A DNA stretch of 64,000 nucleotides from Abditibacteriaceae bacterium (GCA_019239895.1 JAFAZH010000052.1:186001-250000), one strand, 5' to 3'; shown: positions 45,067 to 54,151, counted from the stretch's first letter. Program-made: numbers and translations. Notes: generated by a model from the sequence alone, not told the origin.

Positions 45067-46146
45067 TTAACCTGCTGTCTGCGTCTGCTTTTCCTTTTCT
45101 GGCTGCTTGGCTTGCACTTCGGGAGCCACACGCTCCTGGGCGTTCTGCTTAATCCAACTCATATTGCCACGCAGACGCTGACCTACTGTCTCAATCTGGC
45201 TGTCAGCCTCTTTTTGCAGCATGGGGGTGAAGTGTGGGCGGCTAGCACGGTTTTCTTCCATCCATTCACGGGCGAAATCGCCGCTCTGAATTTCGGCTAA
45301 GATACGCTTCATCTCTTCACGGGTCGCCTCATTCACAATGCGCTTGCCGCGTGTCACATCGCCCCATTTGGCGGTGTCGCTAATCGCCTCGCGCATCCCG
45401 GTGATACCTTTTTCATACATCAGGTCAACAATGAGTTTAAGTTCATGCAGGCACTCGAAATAAGCCATTTCAGGAGCATATCCTGCTTCTACAAGCGTCT
45501 CAAAACCAGCGCGCACGAGTTCACTGGTGCCGCCACACAGCACAGCCTGCTCGCCAAAGAGATCGGTTTCTGTTTCCTCACGGAAAGTGGTCTCATACAC
45601 GGCGGCACGGGTCGCGCCAATGGCTTTGGCGTAGGCCAAACCAATGGCTTTGGCGTTGCCGGTGGCATCTTGCGAAATCGCCAGCAGCGCAGGGACACCT
45701 TTGCCTTCCAGATATTGACGACGCACGAACGGACCGGGGCCTTTGGGAGCCACCATCAAAACGTCTATTTCGGCAGGCGGCTTGATGAGACCCTCGATCA
45801 TATCGGCATAGTGAATGTTAAAGCCATGCGAGAACAATAAGGCTTTGCCGGGGGTGAGATATTGCTTGACCTGCTTATCATAAATCTCAGCTTGCAAGTG
45901 GTCTTGCGCCAAAATCTGAATCACATCGCCACGCCGCGCCGCTTCTTCGGTATCAACCACTTCCATGCCATCGGACATGGCAAGCTCACGCGACTTGCCG
46001 GGACGAGTGCCGATGATAACGTTCACGCCGCTATCCTTCAAGCACAGCGACTGGCCGCGCCCCTGGCTGCCATAGCCGATAACGGCCACCGTTTTACCGG
46101 ACAGGACATTCAAATCTGCATCTTGATCGTAATAAATCTGCGCCAC
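45067..46146 (-). CDS. ilvC: Ketol-acid reductoisomerase
   Basis: A 359-residue class I KARI converting acetolactate or acetohydroxybutyrate to the dihydroxy acids of valine/leucine or isoleucine synthesis. [21 protein letters not shown] is the nucleotide loop, [17 protein letters not shown] and [16 protein letters not shown] the metal-binding region, with helix [24 protein letters not shown] in the specificity loop suggests NADPH. A 20-residue polar tail ends it. It heads the ilvC-leuA-leuC-leuD run. Confidence 0.97.
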   Translation of the reverse strand: MAQIYYDQDADLNVLSGKTVAVIGYGSQGRGQSLCLKDSGVNVIIGTRPGKSRELAMSDGMEVVDTEEAARRGDVIQILAQDHLQAEIYDKQVKQYLTPGKALLFSHGFNIHYADMIEGLIKPPAEIDVLMVAPKGPGPFVRRQYLEGKGVPALLAISQDATGNAKAIGLAYAKAIGATRAAVYETTFREETETDLFGEQAVLCGGTSELVRAGFETLVEAGYAPEMAYFECLHELKLIVDLMYEKGITGMREAISDTAKWGDVTRGKRIVNEATREEMKRILAEIQSGDFAREWMEENRASRPHFTPMLQKEADSQIETVGQRLRGNMSWIKQNAQERVAPEVQAKQPEKEKQTQTAG

Positions 46147-46178
46147 TTTCTTTCTCCTTGTTTTTACACGCCTGCTTC

Positions 46179-46246
46179 AACACAAAGGGCACAAAGATTA
46201 GATGGGTTCTTTGTGTGCCTCGTGCAGACTTTGTGCTTTTTGTGTT
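46179..46246. repeat. ACAAAG-type inverted repeat at the end of a membrane protein gene
   Basis: AACACAAAGGGCACAAAGA (46179-46197) pairs with 46228-46246 with three mismatches. The second arm lies inside the 3' end of the gene at 46198, encoding its last residues. Similar CACAAAG sequence occurs at 40844-40987. Confidence 0.55.
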
Positions 46247-46599
46247 GTGTCTTGTGTTAATCTGTCACGACTTAATAAAGTCCAGACCCAGCCTAAGACT
46301 GCGCCCAGCACCACGAACAGCACAACTTCAAATAGCAAGACCTTGACTTTATCTAAACCGTAATACTCGCGGCTGGGATCATATTTATGAGTCACCGGGT
46401 CAAAACCTGGATCGAAGCGGGTGACATATTTATGAAACTGCCACATCACAAAAACTAACGGCCCGCACAGTCCCGCTAAAGCGCCGCGCCCACCAACTGT
46501 CCGGTAACCCCAGATGGCTCCGATGATGGTCACCACTATCATGGCGATCATCACCAGATGGTCGGACTGTGCCGGTGTAATCAGTTCTTGTTCAGGCAT
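46198..46599 (-). CDS. Hypothetical membrane protein
   Basis: A 133-residue protein with hydrophobic helices near 15-33, 38-52 and 88-108 and a central acidic/aromatic loop (RFDPGFDPVTHKYDPSREYYG). No family is recognised. The final 20 or so residues (TQDTTQKAQSLHEAHKEPI) are encoded by an ACAAAG-type inverted repeat, so the original stop was probably elsewhere. It is 51 bases upstream of ilvC on the same strand. Confidence 0.55.
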   Translation of the reverse strand: MPEQELITPAQSDHLVMIAMIVVTIIGAIWGYRTVGGRGALAGLCGPLVFVMWQFHKYVTRFDPGFDPVTHKYDPSREYYGLDKVKVLLFEVVLFVVLGAVLGWVWTLLSRDRLTQDTTQKAQSLHEAHKEPI

Positions 46600-47135
46600 A
46601 GTTATCCATCCATAGAACTAAAATGACCCATACAACAAAAAACTCCCGCCCTGAAGTTCCGATTCGTCTTCGTCTTCATGACGGTTACGAATCGCAAACG
46701 TTGCAGGACGAGAGGCGCTTTTAAAGTCAGTCTCCCGCGTTACCACCCGCGTTGATTGTAAGAATAAGGGAAACGGAATACAGAAAACAGGCCACTGCAA
46801 TCGTGTTCTGTTTTCTGTCTACTGTATCCTTCTCACTATCCACTCGAAAGCGCGTTAACGGGCGCACCCGGCCAGAACTACACAGTGTCAGTTTCCGTCA
46901 AACACCTTCGCGCTGGCGGCATCCGAGGCGAGTTCAGCGTGTTACATTATCGGTCTCACAGCCCGTCAACCGACTTCCTCGAATGTAACAACAGCCTACT
47001 ACTCCTCATCACAGCCGTTGAACCCTGGTTATTAAAATTAAATATACTCAAAGTTCGGTTTGCTTGTCAATCACAAGTTAAAGCCGCACTATTTGAGAAC
47101 GTGCCGCCCGACGGCACCCTGCTAAGGAGCTTTTG
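46600..47135. other. 536-base gene-free region before the GH4 gene
   Basis: No convincing gene is visible; the open frames here are short and unlike protein. CAGAAAACAG (46781-46790) and CTGTTTTCTG (46808-46817) pair. CGATTCGT/ACGAATCG near 46668-46710 and TGTTACATT/AATGTAACA near 46940-46990 are further inverted repeats. TTGAAC (47018) and TATACT (47043), 19 bases apart, may be the promoter of the GH4 gene. Confidence 0.4.
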
Positions 47136-48593
47136 ATGCCGACACACGAAGTGGAAGAAAAATCGAAAGAGCAAGAAATTACCAAAACAACTGGCCATGC
47201 CGCCCATACCCAATCTTCTGAAGAGAAAGGATTACCTGGCAGCCTTCGTCGCCCCATAAAAATTACCATGATGGGAGCGGGCAGCGGCTTCACGCCGCGT
47301 CTGGTCAATGATGTAGTACGCATTCCCGGCGAAAGGGGCGGCACCATTGCCCTGGTGGATATTGATGCCGACCGCTTGAACACCATGCAGCAGCTTATTC
47401 AAAAACTGCTGCAACAACTGGGCAAAAGCAACTGGCAGGTGGTTGCCTCGCAAGACCGCACCGAAGTGCTGCCAGGCACCGACTACATTGTGAACTGCAT
47501 CGAAGTTAGTGGACTGGAATGCGTGCGCCATGACAATGATATTCCCGCAAAGTATGGTCTGGATCAGTGCATCGGTGACACCATTGGGCCGGGCGGCTTA
47601 TTCAAGGGTTTGCGCACGGTGCCGGTCTTTCTGGAAGTTCTTAAAGATGCGGAGCGGCTATGTCCTGATGCCTTAGTCCTCAACTATACCAACCCCATGA
47701 GCATGATGTGTCTGGCTGCCGGGCGCACCAGTTCAATGAACATTGTTGGTCTCTGCCATTCGGTGCAGGGCACTTCGCATCTACTGGCGAAGCGTGCTGG
47801 CGTGACCTATGAGGAAATGGTGTGGGAGTGTGCTGGCATCAACCACCTCGCCTGGTTTACCAAATTGGAGCATGAGGGTAAGGACTTGTATCCCCTGCTG
47901 ATGGATAAGGCGCGGCGCGATTTATCCGGCGAACCGTCTGATCCCAACGATGCCAAAGACCTGGTGCGCAAAGATATGATGCTCCATTTTGGCGCGTTTA
48001 TCACGGAATCGAGTGGCCACCTCAGCGAGTATCTGTCCTATTATCGCAAGCGCAAAGATATTATGGAGCAGTATTGCCGCGATGGTTACGACGGCGGCTC
48101 CAGTTTCTACGCTAACGAGTGGCCCGGTTGGCGCAAGAATGCAGATAACGAGCGCATGGCGATGGTACGCGGCGAAAAGCCGATTGACTGGGAGCGTAGC
48201 TGGGAATATGCTTCGTGGATCATCGAAGCGCGGGAAAAAGATTCTCCCTTCCGCATTCACGGCAACGTTATGAACTCCGCAGGCGATAGCGGCACGCTCA
48301 TCACCAACCTGCCTGCTGATGGCTGTGTCGAAGTCGCCTGTATGGTGGATCATAACGGCATCAACCCAACACGCTATGGCAAACTCCCGTCACAGATGGC
48401 CGCCCTGTGCGACTCCAACATGAGGATGTTCGACCTCGCCGCCACCGCCGTCATCGAACGGAGCAAGGAAGCCGCCATTTACTCCCTGATGCTCGATCCA
48501 TTAACTTCTGCCGTATGCAGCCCCCAGGAAATTAAGAAAATGACCCTTGAGCTTTTCGCGGCGGAACAGGAATTTCTCCCGGGGTATAAGTAA
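47136..48593 (+). CDS. Family 4 glycoside hydrolase (alpha-galactosidase/glucosidase-like)
   Basis: A 485-residue NAD- and Mn-dependent GH4 enzyme. After a 40-residue polar extension, KITMMGAGSGFTPRLVNDV is the NAD site, NYTNPMSMMC and GLCHSVQGTSHLL carry the metal Cys and neighbouring His, and CAGINHLAWF the second metal His. The GLCHSVQGT and GINHLAWF forms are those of MelA-type alpha-galactosidases and related alpha-glucosidases or alpha-glucuronidases; the CH(S) signature excludes the phospho-beta group less clearly. Cytoplasmic. AAGGAGC about five bases before the ATG at 47136 fixes the start. It is followed one base after the stop by a long inverted repeat. Confidence 0.92.
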   Translation: MPTHEVEEKSKEQEITKTTGHAAHTQSSEEKGLPGSLRRPIKITMMGAGSGFTPRLVNDVVRIPGERGGTIALVDIDADRLNTMQQLIQKLLQQLGKSNWQVVASQDRTEVLPGTDYIVNCIEVSGLECVRHDNDIPAKYGLDQCIGDTIGPGGLFKGLRTVPVFLEVLKDAERLCPDALVLNYTNPMSMMCLAAGRTSSMNIVGLCHSVQGTSHLLAKRAGVTYEEMVWECAGINHLAWFTKLEHEGKDLYPLLMDKARRDLSGEPSDPNDAKDLVRKDMMLHFGAFITESSGHLSEYLSYYRKRKDIMEQYCRDGYDGGSSFYANEWPGWRKNADNERMAMVRGEKPIDWERSWEYASWIIEAREKDSPFRIHGNVMNSAGDSGTLITNLPADGCVEVACMVDHNGINPTRYGKLPSQMAALCDSNMRMFDLAATAVIERSKEAAIYSLMLDPLTSAVCSPQEIKKMTLELFAAEQEFLPGYK

Positions 48594-48594
48594 G

Positions 48595-48796
48595 ACCTAA
48601 CCCCCCGTCCCCCTTCCCGGCACGGTAAGGGGGAGTCAGAGGATGCCTGTTCTCTTTACTTACGGTTTCCAGGCGTTAATGGTTAATCGTAAGTTAGACA
48701 TCTGTTCTTTATTCCTAATGAAATTTCCAATTATCCCCCGACGCTTATCCTCTGACACCCCCTTCCCGTGCCGGGAAGGGGGACGGGGGGTTAGGT
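48595..48796. repeat. MITE-like element with 49-base inverted arms
   Basis: Arms at 48595-48643 and 48748-48796 (starting ACCTAACCCCCCGTCCCCCT) match at 47 of 49 positions when one is reversed, and enclose 104 unrelated bases, 202 bases in all. There is no coding capacity, and I see no clear target-site duplication. The left end is one base after the GH4 stop codon and the right end 13 bases before the MFS start codon. The CCTAACCCC end recurs at 1068-1107. Confidence 0.85.
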
Positions 48797-48809
48797 CAAC
48801 TTCAACCTT

Positions 48810-50378
48810 GTGAGAAAACGACAACCAACATCTCCCACACCAGATGAAAATCTGACGCCAGAAGAAGCACAACGCAAGCAACAATTAGAAGCCGCCAAGC
48901 GCGTTGTGCTACTAACGGTCTTTTTAGACATCCTCGGCTTCGGCATTATCATTCCCCAACTTGGCATTTATGCGGCCCAGTTCGGCGCTTCGCCAACGGT
49001 GGTAGGCATCCTTGCTTCCACTTACTCGGCGATGGGGTTTCTCTTTACGCCGTTCTGGGGCCGTCTCAGTGACCGTGTAGGTCGCCGCCCGGTTTTGCTG
49101 TGGAGCATCTTAGGCACGACCATTGGCTATGTGTTTTTTGCCTTTGCCCAATCGCTGCCCTGGCTGTTTGCGGCACGGCTGATTGACGGCATTACAGGCG
49201 CGAATATCTCGACCGCCCAGGCTTACCTCTCGGATACCACGCCACCCGAAGAACGCTCGAAAACTTTCGGCATCTTTGGAGCAATTTTTGGCATTGGCTT
49301 CGCCATTGGGCCGTTCATTGGCGCACAACTGAGCCACCTGCCGGGAGCGTGGGGCGGCAACCTGGGCATTGGAGCATTTACAGCGGCCCTCAGCTTGATT
49401 AACTGGCTGTTAGCGATTAAGCGTCTGCCTGAAACTCTGACCCCAGAGATGCGGGCGACGAATACAGCGCGACAGGAGGAACAAGGTGGCGGGCGCTGGC
49501 AGTTGATTAACGTGCATGGCTTTCAACGCGCCTTTGCCATCCCCGGTTTGAACCTCGTGATGGCCATTGCTTTCTTTTCGATTCTCGCCTTTGCCACCAT
49601 GCAGGGCACCTTTACGCTTTATCTCATCACTAAATACGTGCGGCCCGAAGTCCAGACCGAGATTCGACATAATCCCACAGCCTCCGCACAAGAAGCTAAA
49701 ATCCGTTTAAGTCAGGGGGCAGGACACTCTACACCAATTACCACCGATGAAGGCCGCCCCGCTGCACCCACTGCCGAAGCGGGTGGTAAAAGCGGTGATG
49801 TAACACCCTACTCCCCGGCGATAGGCGGCGATTTTAATCTGCCAGGAGTGGCGGCACCAGCGCCTAACCTATCGTGGCGACGTGTGGAACAACTTTTGGT
49901 GCAACCGCGTGCGGCCCGCCTGGTAAACTGGATATTTACTACTATTGGTATTCTCGCTATCATTGTTCAAGGTGGTCTCATTCGCCCCCTCAAGAAACGT
50001 GTTAGTGATGTGCATCTGATTCTCGTGGGCACCTTATTAATGGCCGTAGCCCTCGCCATAGTGCCGATTCCGCAACATTTTCGTTGGCAGTTCCCGGTGG
50101 CCGCGATGCTGGCGATTGGCAATGGCATCTCTGCCCCAGTTCTAACGGCAATGGTGTCACTGCTCTCGCCGGAAGCCGAGCGGGGGGAAATTATTGGCGT
50201 TTTCCAATCTACGCAAAGCTTAGGCCGCATCATTGGCCCGACCCTAGGCGGCATCCTTTTTAACACGGTCTCCTTGAGTGCGCCTTACTTCGTGGGGGCG
50301 GCGATTATGTTGGTGTCTTTTGTCTTTGCCCTCGGCTTGCGTGGTAGGGAGCCGGAGGCACCACCAGCGGCATCATAA
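48810..50378 (+). CDS. Major facilitator superfamily transporter (TetA-like)
   Basis: A 522-residue 12-helix exporter of the drug/H+ antiporter type. The loop 2-3 signature GRLSDRVGRRPVLL and the helix motif LDILGFGIIIPQLGIY are intact, and ARLIDGITGANISTAQAYLSD is typical of TetA-like members. Between the two halves (residues about 270-350) lies an unusually long polar linker rich in Ala, Pro, Gly and Thr (about 85 residues), where relatives have 20-40. A GTG start at 48810 follows the inverted repeat directly, and the ribosome site is poor. The substrate is unknown; drug resistance should not be assumed. Confidence 0.85.
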   Translation: MRKRQPTSPTPDENLTPEEAQRKQQLEAAKRVVLLTVFLDILGFGIIIPQLGIYAAQFGASPTVVGILASTYSAMGFLFTPFWGRLSDRVGRRPVLLWSILGTTIGYVFFAFAQSLPWLFAARLIDGITGANISTAQAYLSDTTPPEERSKTFGIFGAIFGIGFAIGPFIGAQLSHLPGAWGGNLGIGAFTAALSLINWLLAIKRLPETLTPEMRATNTARQEEQGGGRWQLINVHGFQRAFAIPGLNLVMAIAFFSILAFATMQGTFTLYLITKYVRPEVQTEIRHNPTASAQEAKIRLSQGAGHSTPITTDEGRPAAPTAEAGGKSGDVTPYSPAIGGDFNLPGVAAPAPNLSWRRVEQLLVQPRAARLVNWIFTTIGILAIIVQGGLIRPLKKRVSDVHLILVGTLLMAVALAIVPIPQHFRWQFPVAAMLAIGNGISAPVLTAMVSLLSPEAERGEIIGVFQSTQSLGRIIGPTLGGILFNTVSLSAPYFVGAAIMLVSFVFALGLRGREPEAPPAAS

Positions 50379-50449
50379 AATGGGCACTGAATTGGCAGAG
50401 AGACACTCAGATTTGTTAATTAAACTCTGCACTTTGAAGTTGCTCCTCC

Positions 50450-51499
50450 ATGAAAATTGATACTCAGTATTTAACGGATGTCCTAACTCAGCTTATTCAC
50501 ACTCCCAGCCCAGTTGGTGATACAGCGCGTGGCGTTGAACTATGCGCTCGCATTCTCTGCGATCTCAACGATATAAAAGTTGAGCATACCCGCAAAGGTA
50601 TGCTTGTTGGCACCTGGGCCGGACATAGCGATGCGGCCCCCCGTGGCGTGACTGCTCATGTGGATACGCTTGGCTTGCTCGTTAAGGAAATCAAGAGCAA
50701 TGGCCGCCTTCGTGTGGCCCAGGTTGGTAGCTTTGACTGGTTAGTTGTGGAAAACGAGGGCGTCACCATTCAGACTCAAAGCGGGGCCAGTTACCGAGGC
50801 TCTATCCTCTTTAGTAACGGTTCCTATCATGTTCACCAGGGCAATGACCGCCTGGACAGCAAGCCCTTAGAAACGCGCAACGAAGAAATTCGCATTGATG
50901 CCCGCACTTCGAGCGCCGAAGAAACCCGCGCCCTGGGTATTGAAGTCGGCGACGTGGTGCATGTAGATACCCGCCTGGAAATCAACAACGGCTTTGTACG
51001 CTCGCGCTATTTGGACGACAAGGCGTGCCTCGCCTGCATCTTCGCGGCTCTCAAGGCGATGCAAGACGCTGGACAAACACCCGCTCAACGCACCACCATC
51101 ATGGTGGCCAATTATGAAGAAGTCTGTCACGGCGGTGCCGCCGGGTTTCCCGATGATATTGCCGAAGTGTTAGCAGCAGACGTAGCTCCGTTAGGCGTTG
51201 GACAGAATTCTAACGAATACTCCTGCTCGCTTTGCGTCCAAGATTCCGATGGCCCTTATGATCCCTCAATGGGCCGCAAACTGCGACGTTTAGCGGCTCA
51301 ACACCACCTTCCCTTGAAACCAGACATTTACCCCCAGTTCTCCTCCGATGCTAAAGCCTTCTGGCTGGCTGGTGGCGATGCCAAAGTCGCACTGATTGGC
51401 CCTGGCACCGATGCCACCCATGGCTACGAGCGCACGCACCTGGACGCCTTGATTGCCACCGCTCAACTGATCGCGTTGTATTTAGTGGATGAGGAGTAG
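50450..51499 (+). CDS. M42-family aminopeptidase (deblocking/glutamyl type)
   Basis: A 349-residue dinuclear-metal peptidase of family M42, which forms large tetrahedral complexes and clips peptides after proteasome-like proteases. HTPSPVGDT is the opening, TAHVDTLG holds the first metal His and Asp, RYLDDKACLACIF the bridging Asp, NYEEVCHGGA the catalytic Glu-Glu pair, and GTDATHGYERTHLDAL the last His region; QDSDGPYDPSMG replaces the usual VDVT-type strand. All key residues appear present. It is preceded by the MFS gene with a 71-base gap, and a palindrome begins at the base after its stop. Confidence 0.93.
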   Translation: MKIDTQYLTDVLTQLIHTPSPVGDTARGVELCARILCDLNDIKVEHTRKGMLVGTWAGHSDAAPRGVTAHVDTLGLLVKEIKSNGRLRVAQVGSFDWLVVENEGVTIQTQSGASYRGSILFSNGSYHVHQGNDRLDSKPLETRNEEIRIDARTSSAEETRALGIEVGDVVHVDTRLEINNGFVRSRYLDDKACLACIFAALKAMQDAGQTPAQRTTIMVANYEEVCHGGAAGFPDDIAEVLAADVAPLGVGQNSNEYSCSLCVQDSDGPYDPSMGRKLRRLAAQHHLPLKPDIYPQFSSDAKAFWLAGGDAKVALIGPGTDATHGYERTHLDALIATAQLIALYLVDEE

Positions 51500-51630
51500 C
51501 CGGGCATTGAAATATCCGGCGGGAAGGCCGTTGGCCAAGCGTCCTACCGGACGCCACGCTAGAGCCAGAGTTAAAGCCGTCCGCGAGGATGGTTGGCTTT
51601 AGCCTCCCTGCTGGATATTTCAATGCCCGG
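51500..51630. repeat. Multi-hairpin palindrome, family D copy 1
   Basis: 18-base arms CCGGGCATTGAAATATCC (51500-51517) and its exact complement (51613-51630) enclose about 95 bases with three further hairpins (GGCC...GGCC, GCGTCC...GGACGC, CCGTCC...GG). Inner blocks AAGCGTCC, GGACGCCAC and GGCTTTAGCCTCCCTG are shared with 56647-56787, while the outer arms differ but still pair. The element begins immediately after the M42 stop codon. Confidence 0.85.
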
Positions 51631-51721
51631 TATTAAAAATTTCCCACTTGCCCTCTGCCCTTTTGATGTAAAATTAGGTGTGGAACACGAACTGCGTCTC
51701 TTAAGGGAGGCCGTAGAAACA

Positions 51722-52495
51722 GTGGACATCTACATCTTCTGCCTACTTCTAGGCTTTGTCGGTTTGGTCGCTATGGCCTTCAGTGGCCTGGGCCATCATG
51801 GAGCCGGAGGCCACGCGCACGGCGGTCATATTGGTCATGGCAGCGGCGCTCATGCTCTGGGTCATGGCTCCGCTCACGGACACGCTTTACATGGGCCAGC
51901 AGGTCATGCCGCACACGGACAGGGGGTTCACACCCACGGTACACAGTCAGCAGCCACACACGGACACCAATCAGCCAACCGTGAGCATGGCGAAGTTCGT
52001 GGCGATTCGACTTCACTTCAAACCCAAAGCGGCTCTGGCTTATCCGGGTCATTGATGGCGTGGCTGTCGCCTCGCGTGATCTTCAGTGTAATTCTCGGCT
52101 TTGGGGCGACTGGCATGTTGATTCACCAGTTACTGCATGAGCCGACCACAATGGCCCTTGCCCTGGTGGGGGGGTGGGGCTTTGAGCGCCTCTTGGTCTC
52201 ACCCGTCTGGAACCTGCTCCTGGGTTTTGCCTCCAACCCGGCTCGCACCTTAGAAGATGCTGTTGCCGAAGAAGCCCGTGCTGCCACCGATTTTGATGCC
52301 AGCGGGAGTGGCTTGATTGCCCTCGACCTGGATGGTCAAGTAGTGCAAGTGTTGGGCACCCTGCGTTCGGCTGATCGTGCTGCTGGTGTACGCGTGCGAA
52401 CCGGAGACCGTCTGTTCGTAGAATCAGTGGATAACAAACGCAATTCGTGTGTTGTCTCTTCAATTAATAACCAAGGTGCGGCGGTGCAATCCTGA
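51722..52495 (+). CDS. His-rich NfeD-like membrane protein
   Basis: A protein of about 257 residues. The N-terminus (VDIYIFCLLLGFVGLVAMAF) is a membrane helix, residues about 25-95 are a His/Gly/Ala-rich segment with some twenty histidines (GHAHGGHIGHGSG...), then come a helix pair (LSPRVIFSVILGFGATGMLIHQLL) and a C-terminal domain resembling the NfeD OB-fold (GLIALDLDGQVVQVLGTL...VRTGDRLFVESVD). NfeD-like proteins usually pair with flotillins, and a flotillin gene starts 38 bases downstream. I chose the GTG at 51722 with GGGAGG eleven bases upstream; earlier in-frame starts (51593, 51623) lie in the palindrome. The metal-binding loop is unusual for the family. Confidence 0.65.
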   Translation: MDIYIFCLLLGFVGLVAMAFSGLGHHGAGGHAHGGHIGHGSGAHALGHGSAHGHALHGPAGHAAHGQGVHTHGTQSAATHGHQSANREHGEVRGDSTSLQTQSGSGLSGSLMAWLSPRVIFSVILGFGATGMLIHQLLHEPTTMALALVGGWGFERLLVSPVWNLLLGFASNPARTLEDAVAEEARAATDFDASGSGLIALDLDGQVVQVLGTLRSADRAAGVRVRTGDRLFVESVDNKRNSCVVSSINNQGAAVQS

Positions 52496-52533
52496 GCATC
52501 CTGAATAGGATAGCACGCCGAAGGAGATAGAAA

Positions 52534-53919
52534 ATGGATCACGTAATGAGTTTTTTGGTCGCAGGTGGCGCGATTCTGTTCGTGCTGTTGTTTGTGCTGC
52601 CTGCCATCGTAGGCATGTTCCTGCGCAATGTCGAAGCGGGCACCATCCGCATGGTCAGTTGGTGGGGCGGCACAACCAAAATTTATCGAGGGCCAGGCAA
52701 ATCGTATGAAATTCCCTTGCTGACGACTGGCACCACCCTTTCCAGCAAGGCCATCAATGTTGATCTCGACATCACTGACCAAACGGCGGACTTAGATGAG
52801 AATGGCTTACCCAAGCCTATCAAAGTACGGGTTCTCGCCAGTGCTATCGTATCAGTTGGTGATACGGATAACCTGATTAAGACAGCGGCTAACCGCTACT
52901 TTTCAAAACCCGAAGCCGAGCAGATGAGCACGCTGGGAGACTTGCTTTCCAGTGCGGGTCGTCGCGCCGTTAACCTGTTGACACACGATCAACTTTTTTC
53001 GGCGAAAACCACGCCGACTCGCCCGGCTAATCAAATGGCCACCGTACCTGCTCAAGTTCGAGACTTGTCCGAGGGGGGGATTCCAGGGGCTAACCAAGCC
53101 CTGCAAGCCGCCGAAGAGGATGATGACCCCTTGGCGATCATCATTCGCAAAGCCTGCTCCCGCGAATTGACTGACTTAGGGCTTATCTTTAACTCCCTCA
53201 ACATCAAAGTGGTGCAATCGGAAGTCGCCGAAGCGCGGCGGCGTCAGTCAGCAGCCGAAGCGCAGGCCAATGCCGACATTGTATCGGCCCTGCAATCGCG
53301 GCGTGCCAAAGAAGCGCAGTTGGAAGCGGAGCGGGTTATTTCCGACAAGCAACGCGAATTGGAACAGACGCGCGCCTCCAACGCAGCCCTTATTGCTCAG
53401 GCCGAGGCCAAGAAGCAGGATGCCCTGGCTGTGCAACGTGAAGCGGAGTTACGTGCTACACAAATTGCCCAGGCCACTGCCGATGCCGAGCGGCTCAAAA
53501 TTGAAGCTTCCGCCCAGGCTGATGCCGAAGCCATTCGCATTACCCGTGTGGCGCACGCGAACGCCGAAAGTATCCAAAAGGTTAATGAGGCTATCAAATC
53601 CGGCGGTGAGAGTTACTTCCGCTATCGCCAGATCGAAATGCTGCCCGACATCGCCCCAGTTATCGCGGATGCCCTCGCCCAGGCCAAGATGGTCACCATT
53701 TCCGGTGGCGGCGATGGACATGGCGCAGCCGACTCAACCACAAACAACATCACTGGCGTTATTCAAACCGTGTTAGCGGCTCAACTGGTTGCCAAGAGTG
53801 GCATGGTTGATGGCTATGGCAGTAACGGCACCGCGCATCAGGCCATAACTCCGCCACCAGCACACCCGGCTCCACCAGCACCCCAACCACCAACTGCTCC
53901 ACCTCCACCGAGAAGGTAA
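52534..53919 (+). CDS. Flotillin-like SPFH/band 7 protein
   Basis: A 461-residue membrane scaffold protein of the flotillin type. A single helix (residues about 6-30) anchors it, then an SPFH domain (VEAGTIRMVSWWGGTTKIYRGPG, KAINVDLDITDQTADLDENG). An insertion of about 45 residues rich in Pro, Thr and acidic residues interrupts the SPFH domain near 150-195. A long Ala/Glu/Gln/Arg coiled coil with repeated AEA motifs follows (about 230-350), and the tail ends in a Pro/Ala-rich stretch. AAGGAGAT six bases before the ATG is a strong ribosome site. Together with the NfeD-like gene it should form membrane microdomains; the cargo is unknown. Confidence 0.92.
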   Translation: MDHVMSFLVAGGAILFVLLFVLPAIVGMFLRNVEAGTIRMVSWWGGTTKIYRGPGKSYEIPLLTTGTTLSSKAINVDLDITDQTADLDENGLPKPIKVRVLASAIVSVGDTDNLIKTAANRYFSKPEAEQMSTLGDLLSSAGRRAVNLLTHDQLFSAKTTPTRPANQMATVPAQVRDLSEGGIPGANQALQAAEEDDDPLAIIIRKACSRELTDLGLIFNSLNIKVVQSEVAEARRRQSAAEAQANADIVSALQSRRAKEAQLEAERVISDKQRELEQTRASNAALIAQAEAKKQDALAVQREAELRATQIAQATADAERLKIEASAQADAEAIRITRVAHANAESIQKVNEAIKSGGESYFRYRQIEMLPDIAPVIADALAQAKMVTISGGGDGHGAADSTTNNITGVIQTVLAAQLVAKSGMVDGYGSNGTAHQAITPPPAHPAPPAPQPPTAPPPPRR

Positions 53920-53949
53920 TTAGTAGAAGAGGCACATTCTTCCAGGAGA

Positions 53950-54083
53950 CCCACCGCTAAAGCAGTGGGCTAAGCCTAAAAGCCCTCTGAACGGGGCTAC
54001 CAGCGTCTTAGTGCGCGGCAGTAGCCCCGTTCAGAGGGCTTTTTCGCGTGCAGCCCGCTCCTTTCAGGGGCGGGTGACTCCGA
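53950..54083. repeat. Multi-hairpin palindrome, family C copy 2
   Basis: Perfect 23-base arms at 53978-54000 and 54021-54043 (AAAAGCCCTCTGAACGGGGC... and complement) form the centre. The flanks CCCACCGCTAAAGCAGTGGG (53950-53969) and 54053-54074 each fold on themselves and pair only partly with each other. The CCGCTAAAGCAG and CTGAACGGGGCT blocks are shared with 37336-37447. It starts 30 bases after the flotillin stop codon. Confidence 0.75.
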
Positions 54084-54151
54084 TGCGTCGGCACTGGGGA
54101 GCCACTTGCCACAGCCAACTTTTGTCCGCCTGCTCAGATACACTCAGCCTG

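Noticed and set aside
48810-50378. Tetracycline-resistance efflux pump
   Set aside because: The general MFS signature does not show substrate, and no tetR-like repressor is near.
54011-54151. Longer N-terminus for the ClC protein
   Set aside because: This part of the open frame is the palindromic repeat plus Arg-rich nonsense-like sequence; the ATG at 54152 leads straight into the conserved region.
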